Part shown: one piece after another, positions 58,318 through 64,000 of the stretch
Layout of the letters: each line of letters starts with the position of its first letter
How positions within the stretch are numbered: the stretch's first letter is position 1
NCBI GenBank assembly: GCA_049647265.1
Contig: JBARXJ010000004.1
Coordinates: forward strand, 83,742 to 147,741
DNA length: 64,000 nt
Reading direction: 5' to 3'
Source: JAAURB01 sp049647265
Lineage (GTDB): Bacteria; Cyanobacteriota; Cyanobacteriia; Cyanobacteriales; Microcoleaceae
The notes under the pieces: model-generated
The model's input: the letters and a program-made list of their open reading frames with translations, nothing else
Told to the model about the DNA's origin: nothing
Database searches by the model: none
Position numbers and translations under genes: made by a program

Positions 58318-60107
58318 TTAAGATGAACAGCTATAGTGCGACACGCCACCCGTGTTAAAAAACGCCTGAGGTTTTAGACGATAGTATTTATCTTCTATTT
58401 CTTGTGATTGCTCATCATAGGGATAGCTCAGCACTTCTTGCAACTCTTTGATTAAAGTATAGTCACCCTGCATGGCTTGTTGGTAGGCGGGGACAATCAA
58501 CCACTCTCGCCATGTGTATTTTGGGTTAGTTTGTTTCATCTTTGTTGAGGTCTCAGCCAAATTGCCGCCCAAGATGACGAGATCGCGCCAGCTTAAGAGC
58601 CAAGATTGCCACCCGTCGTCGAGTTGTTGTGAAGTTTTAACGTAGAAGCTTTTTTTCAATGCTGCGACATCGTCTGGTATATGAGATAATTCCCGGAAGA
58701 AAATGGTGTAATCCACCTCTGAGTCGGTCATTAACTGCATTAATTTCTTAAATAGATCTGGGTGATATTCAGTCAAGCCCAGTTTAGCCGCCCACATTTT
58801 TTGGACTTGTTGTTGCATGGCTGCTGAAAAGCCACGTCCGACTTGGTCGAACTGTTCTAAAGCTTTAGCATCTTCTGCAAGTAGCAGTCTCACCGCTTTC
58901 CAAAACATATAATAATTTGCTTCTGCTGCGATGGGCTGATTGAAAAATGCAAAGTGTTCGCCGCCGCCAGTCCAAGGTTGAAACCCAGGGTCAAAATTTT
59001 CACAAAATCCAAAGGGGCCATAGTCGAGGGTAAAGCCACCAGCGGCGCAGTTATCACTGTTAAAATTACCCTGGCAATAACCAACACGTAGCCAGTTAGC
59101 CACCAGTGACGTGAGACGCTGGCGAAATAGCTTCGCCAACTCAACCAATTGATCTGCAAAATCAAGGTTTTGATTAATCTCGCTTTTGTATTCTCGCTCA
59201 ATTACATGGGACACGATCTGGCGCAACTCTTCTAATGCCCTTGGATGAGCATTAGAAGAGCGCGGCGGGCAAATAACTCTAGCTGACCCACGCGCAAAAA
59301 GGAGGGTGCAACACGAGTTGAAATGGCCACAGGATTGTCCACCAAAATATCAGGGTCGGTGGAGTGGGAATCTTGAGAATACCAAGGCCGGGTAACGGTC
59401 TCAGATTTAGAAACGTACAGGGTCAAAGCGCGCGATGTGGGCACACCTAAGGCGTGCATATAGTCTTGTGCTAGAAACTCACGCACACTTGAACGGAGGA
59501 CGGCACGCCCGTCACCGCCACGGCAATAAGGTGTTGGGCCACCCCCTTTCAATTGCATTTCCCAGCGCTGACCATTAATGATTCCTTCAAACACAGATAT
59601 CGCCCGACCATCGCCATAACCATTACCTGTACCGAATGGACAATTTTGGATATATTCAGTGCCATAAATCGACAGTGCATACCCCGTCGCCCAGCCCACC
59701 TGACGCATGGGCTTATGGGCAGCAGAGAGATCGCCCGAAAAACAGGAGCGAAATTTTTCATTATGTGCTAGTTCATCGCTCAACCCAAGTTCTTTAAAGA
59801 AGGTGTTGCTATGGGTGACATATTCTGGTTCTGCAAGGGGTGTGGGGGTCACAGGGACAAAATGCCCCGAAAAAACCTGGCGGGGACGGCGATCATTACC
59901 ATCGACTGTGGCATCCGGGTCGGCATTTAAGGTGTCCATCAGGGAATAATCGGCCAATCGCACAAACTCATCAAAGGTCGTTACACAAGGTGAAGCCGAG
60001 GGTTTAGATGGATATGACATTGTTGCTAGTGCCGACCCAGTCGGGAAAGATTCATCTTTAATTGAGGATATTGTAGAGATTTTTAGAATCGACTTCAAAC
60101 AGATCAT
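58318..60107 (-). pseudogene. selO: Protein adenylyltransferase SelO, frameshifted
   Basis: The two halves of SelO (YdiU/UPF0061) are in different frames. The upstream half (60107-59232) has LKGGGPTPYCRGGDGRAVLRSS and ends ...GQLELFARR, then out of frame. The downstream half (59272-58318 in the other frame) continues SSNAHPRALEELRQ, then GNFNSDNCAAGGFTLDYGPFGFCENFDPGF. The break is at about 59270, in CGCCGCGCTC, and needs a 1-base loss or 2-base gain. SelO transfers AMP to proteins. Every core motif is present apart from the break, so decay is recent or it is a sequence error. MSYPSKPSAS near 60020 is a likely true start. Confidence 0.85.
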
Positions 60108-60768
60108 GGCGTGGGCAGAGATAAGCGTTACAGTGCCTGAGTCGAGAACGGTTCAGGATGTAGTAGGGGGAATTTGGTCTGCGGTTAATGTCACAACTTT
60201 CCCGTGAATGCCAAATACTAATAGATTCTCCCAGTCGGCGATGTCTTTCGATAGCGATCGCAATACGGCTGATGCCACGCTACTGCGTGCCGCAAGGCGT
60301 TGCCAACCGCGAACGCTAGTTTAACACCTGCATCAATTTGGCTCGATAATTTACCCCGAATTGGTTTATTCATAAGTCTTTAAGCTGTAATTTGTGTCCA
60401 AAGTTGAGGTGGATCAATAATAGTCTTAATTTAAACGATATTTAGCAGGTAATGCAGTCATCTATTTCTACAGATTGCCAAAGTTGGTTTTCTATCAAGA
60501 TTTTTAGCTCTCTCTCCTCTAAGCTGGCATCTTCATGGTGTGAACGGCAATAGTGATTGCCACTCCTCAAATTGAGAGTTTAAACTGATGTAAAAGCTGG
60601 TAAATGAGTTTTGTAACAGTCCTGGTTTCACCAAGCATGAACATATTTGTTTGTTGAAGACGAAAAACAGTGATTAGGTATGTAAGCTAACAATAAATTG
60701 CATATATCTGCCCTGACGGAGTAAATGAAATGCTAATCTATGTATAACAATACCCATAAGTTAACTTT
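60108..60768. other. Intergenic region with decayed sequence and a dispersed repeat
   Basis: About 660 bp upstream of selO. It holds a dispersed repeat (60276-60320, ACTGCGTGCCGCAAGGCGTTGCC type, also at 49021-49105) next to a HIP1 octamer. The remainder has no convincing frame. Confidence 0.5.
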
Positions 60769-60984
60769 ATGTTAGTCAAAGGAATCAAAAAAGGCAAAAT
60801 TATTGAGTTATTAGAGGAAGTGGATTTTCCAGATAATGAAGAAATTTTAATAGAGATAAAGAGAGTGAGTGATTTTTGGTCAGCTTTACAAGATTTTAGG
60901 ACAAGGGTGGATTTGGATAGTATCGATGATGATACTTTTGAGGGTTTACGAGATAAATCACCGGGGAGAAGAGTAGATTTATGA
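60769..60984 (+). CDS. VapB-type antitoxin
   Basis: A 71-residue protein (MLVKGIKKGKIIELLEEVDFPDNEEI) with the short N-terminal strand and acidic helical tail (DLDSIDDDTFEGLRDKSPGRRVDL) seen in cyanobacterial VapB-like antitoxins. It is followed by a PIN-domain toxin gene, frameshifted. It should neutralise that toxin by binding its active site. Confidence 0.75.
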   Translation: MLVKGIKKGKIIELLEEVDFPDNEEILIEIKRVSDFWSALQDFRTRVDLDSIDDDTFEGLRDKSPGRRVDL

Positions 60985-60995
60985 CTGCGGAAGGC

Positions 60996-61039
60996 AGTGA
61001 ATGGTACACGCCTACGTAAAGTCCGGTGTACCATTCACT
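60996..61039. repeat. 14-bp perfect inverted repeat at the antitoxin-toxin junction
   Basis: AGTGAATGGTACAC (60996-61009) and GTGTACCATTCACT (61026-61039) are perfect inverted repeats around a 16-base centre. The hairpin covers the toxin start region and could be a small inserted element or a translational control structure. Confidence 0.85.
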
Positions 61040-61433
61040 CTTAAATATTTATTAGATACGAATATCTTATCCGAGGCGATCGCGTCCTCAACCCAATCAG
61101 AATGTCATGGAAAAGCTAAGTCTCTATAAACAGGAAATAGCAACAGCTACAATAGTCATTCATGAGTTACTATTTGGTTGTTTTAGATTACCTGAGTCTA
61201 AAAAATGTCGAGACTTAGAGGATTATATCAATAGTGTTGTGATAGCACAGCTTCCATTATTCGATTATGACTTGAAATCAGCACAGTATCACGCAATGGA
61301 AAGAGCACGGTTATCTAAAATTGGCAAAGTTCCAGCTTTTGTTGATGGTCAAATTGCTAGTATTGCTGTTTGTAATGATTTGATTTTGGTAACGAATAAT
61401 ATTTCTGACTTTGAGGATTTTGATAGATTATGA
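61001..61433 (+). pseudogene. VapC-type PIN-domain toxin, frameshifted
   Basis: An N-terminal piece starting at ATG 61001 reads TLKYLLDTNILSEAI (first catalytic Asp). The body (61107-61433) is in another frame: MEKLSLYKQEIATATIVIHELLFGC, YDLKSAQYHAMERARL and AFVDGQIASIAVCNDLILVTNNISDFEDF (remaining acidic residues). The frames diverge at about 61080-61095, next to a GCGATCGCG octamer; in the correct frame PQPNQNV would link them. Toxin activity is therefore probably lost. A start inside the body would lack the first Asp. Confidence 0.8.
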
Positions 61434-61652
61434 ATAGAAAATTGGTTGAGTGAATCAACTAATGAGTAATTGCTTCTTCAGACAAACCCTGCTGTTTTTA
61501 AATATGATCTATCTACCTTCTAGCGATTCAATATGTTGATTTTCTTATTCTACTTCAAAGATAGAAGATAGATTTCATGTCAATTTCATAAAAGGGTGAA
61601 AGACTAGAAGATATCCATGTTGTTGCAAATGGTGCACAATGCTTGAGAAATT

Positions 61653-63116
61653 ATGCTGAAGCTCAATCGCCGAAAATTTCTAGCTTTAGGAACTGTTGGA
61701 GTAGGAGCAACTTTAGCAGCACATTGGGCGTTTCGTTCTAATTCGGGCTTGACTCCAATCTCTTCTTCAATTGCTTTACCTCGCCAACATCGTAGTTCTG
61801 AAGGGTTATTAGAATTAGACCTCGAAGCCGATTATCATTCTGTTAATCTGGCGGGAAAACAGGCGCAACTCATCACTTACAACGGACAAATTCCCGGCCC
61901 CCGTTTGGAAGTTCAGCCTGGAGATACCGTTCAGATTCATTTTCAGAATAATCTGCCTCAACCGACGAATCTTCACTATCACGGCCTACATATTCCAATT
62001 ACAGGCAATGCCGATAATGTATTTTTGCAGATACCTCCCGGTGAACAGTTAACCTACGAATTTACGATTCCTCCAGACCATCCCGCCGGACTGTTTTGGT
62101 ATCATCCGCACCGACATGGCTTCGTAGCAGAACAATTATTTGGAGGACTCGCAGGTCTGTTAGTCGTTCGGGGAGAGTTGGATGAGATTCCTGAAGTTAA
62201 AGCCGCTGTGCAACAGTTTCTGGTTCTACAAGATTTTGGTTTAGATCAACAGGGAAACTTACTTCCAGAGCGACAACTCTCAATCATGACGGGACGAGAA
62301 GGGAATTTCATTACCGTCAATGGGCAGCATAACCCCAACTTTTCAATTCCGCCTGGAAAATCCCTGCGACTTAGAATTCTCAATGCTTCCCCCTCACAGT
62401 TTTATCGATTGTCCCTAGAAGAACACCCGTTGTATCTGATCGCAACAGATGGCGGTGCTTTAGCAGAACCCGTAGAACTGACAGAATTATTGCTAACGCC
62501 TGGAGAACGGGCTGATGTATTGATTCAGGCTAATCGAGAATCAGGACAGTATCGTTTGCTGAATCTTCCCTATCAACGGGTGGGTATGGGGATGATGGGC
62601 GGCGGAATGATGGGCAGAGGTATGATGGGCAGCAGCCGGACAAACGAATCTCAAGTTCTGGCAACCATCAGTTATGAAGCCAAAACTTCAACCCCTTTAC
62701 CGACACAATTAATTCCAGTCGAACCCTTACCACAGGTAAAACAAACCCGTCGTTTTCAGATGAATCATGGCATGATACCGGGTCAAGGAATGACATTCTT
62801 GTTTAACGGTCGGCCTTATCGACCTCAACGGATTGATACCCAGGTTCAGCTTAACACCGTGGAAGATTGGGAATTAGTCAATACTGGCATGATGGATCAT
62901 CCCTTTCATGTTCATGCAAATGCCTTTCAAATTCTGAGTCGCAACGCTCAGCCAGAACCTTACCGGGCTTGGAAAGACGTGGTTTTAGTTAAGCCCGGAG
63001 AAACGGTAATCATTCGGATGGCATTCCGAGACTTTGCGGGTAAGACGGTTTACCACTGCCACATTCTCGACCACGAAGATTTGGGCATGATGGGCAACCT
63101 GGAAATTCGGGCTTGA
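61653..63116 (+). CDS. Multicopper oxidase (CueO/CopA-like), Tat-exported
   Basis: A 487-residue protein with a twin-arginine signal (NRRKFLALGTVGVGATLAA). Copper-site motifs are HYHG, WYHPHRHG, HPFHVHANAF and HCHILDHEDLGMM (the last holds the type 1 Cys, His and Met). A Met-rich loop (MGMMGGGMMGRGMMG) resembles the Cu(I)-binding insert of CueO. It oxidises Cu(I) outside the cytoplasm, a detoxification step. A DUF411 gene follows after 52 bp, forming a copper module. Confidence 0.92.
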   Translation: MLKLNRRKFLALGTVGVGATLAAHWAFRSNSGLTPISSSIALPRQHRSSEGLLELDLEADYHSVNLAGKQAQLITYNGQIPGPRLEVQPGDTVQIHFQNNLPQPTNLHYHGLHIPITGNADNVFLQIPPGEQLTYEFTIPPDHPAGLFWYHPHRHGFVAEQLFGGLAGLLVVRGELDEIPEVKAAVQQFLVLQDFGLDQQGNLLPERQLSIMTGREGNFITVNGQHNPNFSIPPGKSLRLRILNASPSQFYRLSLEEHPLYLIATDGGALAEPVELTELLLTPGERADVLIQANRESGQYRLLNLPYQRVGMGMMGGGMMGRGMMGSSRTNESQVLATISYEAKTSTPLPTQLIPVEPLPQVKQTRRFQMNHGMIPGQGMTFLFNGRPYRPQRIDTQVQLNTVEDWELVNTGMMDHPFHVHANAFQILSRNAQPEPYRAWKDVVLVKPGETVIIRMAFRDFAGKTVYHCHILDHEDLGMMGNLEIRA

Positions 63117-63168
63117 CTCTCTAGTTGACTAGAGACTTTAAAATAAATCCATTTTCAATCTCAAAATT

Positions 63169-63714
63169 ATGTTCAAAAATCAATTGTCTAACTGGAAACA
63201 CCTTTTGATTGGGGGAGTGGTTGTTGCAGGATTTGTAGGCGCAGGATATTGGACAGTCAATGGTTTGACGGAAAATCAAACAGCGACGACTGAGATTTCT
63301 AATGCTTCAAATTCAGAACTGGCGGCTTCAGCTTTGAACATCACCGTTTATCGTACCCCCACCTGTGGGTGTTGTAAGGGATGGGTCGAACATATTCAGC
63401 AGAATAATTTCACCGTGACAGACATCGTCCAGCCGGAAGCAGAAATTCAGGCAATTCGACAAAAACACAATTTACCTCAACAACTAGCTTCTTGTCATAC
63501 CGCAGAAATCAACGGCTACTTAGTTGAAGGACACGTTCCCGTCGAGGATGTCAAACGGTTAATCGCTCAAAAACCGAATCTGGCGGGAATTGCGGTTCCA
63601 GGAATGCCGATTGGAACACCAGGTATGGAAATGGGCAATCGCAAAGAATCATTTGATGTCGTAGGATTTAAGCCAGATAGTCAGACTAAAGTGTTTAATT
63701 CTTATCAGTTTTAG
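63169..63714 (+). CDS. DUF411 metal-binding protein
   Basis: A 181-residue protein with a membrane anchor or signal (about 12-33, LLIGGVVVAGFVGAGYWTV). The DUF411 domain contains YRTPTCGCCKGWVEHI (CxCC copper-binding motif), LASCHTAEINGYLVEGHVP and GIAVPGMPIGTPGMEMG (Met ligands). The family is linked to copper and other metal handling in the periplasm. It follows the multicopper oxidase and precedes a copper-storage gene. Confidence 0.9.
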   Translation: MFKNQLSNWKHLLIGGVVVAGFVGAGYWTVNGLTENQTATTEISNASNSELAASALNITVYRTPTCGCCKGWVEHIQQNNFTVTDIVQPEAEIQAIRQKHNLPQQLASCHTAEINGYLVEGHVPVEDVKRLIAQKPNLAGIAVPGMPIGTPGMEMGNRKESFDVVGFKPDSQTKVFNSYQF

Positions 63715-63768
63715 CCGACATGAATGAATTTTGTAGATACCTACACCGTGTTGAATTTAATAAAAATT

Positions 63769-64000
63769 ATGACTGCTACCACTCAATCCTCTAGCTTAGA
63801 CTCTTGTATTCAAGCCTGCTTGGACTGCTTGAAAGACTGTGAAAACTGCGCTACCGCCTGTCTGAGTAGCGACATGGTGCAGATGATGGCTGAATGTATT
63901 AAACGTTGTCGAGACTGTGTCGATACTTGTGATCTTTGCGCTCGTTTGATGATGCGTCAATCCTCTATTCACGCTCAAATGTGTGGCGTATGTGCCGAGG
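63769..64000 (+). CDS. Cysteine-rich four-helix copper-storage protein (DUF326/Csp-like), 3' end outside window
   Basis: The plus-strand frame from ATG 63769 reads MTATTQSSSLDSCIQACLDC and continues with CxxxC repeats (DCENCATAC, CIKRCRDCVDTCDLCARLM, HAQMCGVCAE) to the window edge without a stop. This pattern is that of four-helix-bundle copper-binding proteins (Csp), which hold many Cu(I) ions with cysteines inside the bundle. It completes the copper module. Confidence 0.88.
   Translation, partial: MTATTQSSSLDSCIQACLDCLKDCENCATACLSSDMVQMMAECIKRCRDCVDTCDLCARLMMRQSSIHAQMCGVCAE

Overview
The window comes from a cyanobacterium. GCGATCGC (HIP1) octamers occur throughout, 7-bp short tandem repeats (STRRs) lie between and inside genes, and the gene families (XisI, a CyRepA1-like replication protein, cyanobacterial type III-B CRISPR genes) are typical of filamentous species such as Oscillatoriales. 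A DUF3854/CyRepA1-type replication protein beside an SF2 helicase suggests a large plasmid or plasmid-derived region. No rRNA or tRNA gene was seen.

Layout. 1-6.7 kb: mostly unrecognised plus-strand genes. Two, and more weakly five, share a C-terminal module; a four-helix-bundle gene and an orphan xisI are mixed in. 6.7-15.6 kb (minus): a HAD phosphatase, a probable ASCH-domain protein with 26-residue tandem repeats, the replication protein and the helicase. 15.6-26.4 kb (minus): about 1.1 kb of gene-free AT-rich DNA, then a run of mostly small membrane proteins around a membrane-anchored P-loop ATPase and a rhomboid protease, headed by an HTH protein. This run is unrecognised as a system and carries two conspicuous repeat sites. 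26.9-28.7 kb: a small regulator, a PAS-like protein and an unknown gene.

28.9-54 kb is a defence island. It begins with reverse transcriptase, cas1, cas2 and a 28-repeat CRISPR array, followed by a lone TnpB. The reverse transcriptase and cas1 frames may be joined by -1 frameshifting. A four-helix-bundle gene, a NYN nuclease and a ubiquitin-like cluster (Ubl, E2-like, JAB-E1) come next. On the minus strand lies a complete Cmr (III-B) effector set in which Cmr6 and Cmr1 are fused, with a CARF-HEPN effector, a TIGR03985-type accessory protein, a second CARF protein and an HD hydrolase. Two csx3 genes then follow on the plus strand: one with an intact ring-nuclease motif, one degenerate and fused to a P-loop domain. 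Cas10 keeps GGDD while Cmr4 appears to lack the slicer Asp and Cas10 lacks an obvious N-terminal HD. The parts therefore read as a cyclic-oligoadenylate signalling system with several effectors and a signal-degrading off switch. No cas6 is visible.

54-64 kb is mixed: an integrase and a broken second copy around an FAH-family gene, an SDR remnant, a TacAT-type toxin-antitoxin pair, a frameshifted selO, a VapBC-type pair with a frameshifted toxin, and a copper module (multicopper oxidase, DUF411 protein, cysteine-rich copper-storage protein) that runs off the window.
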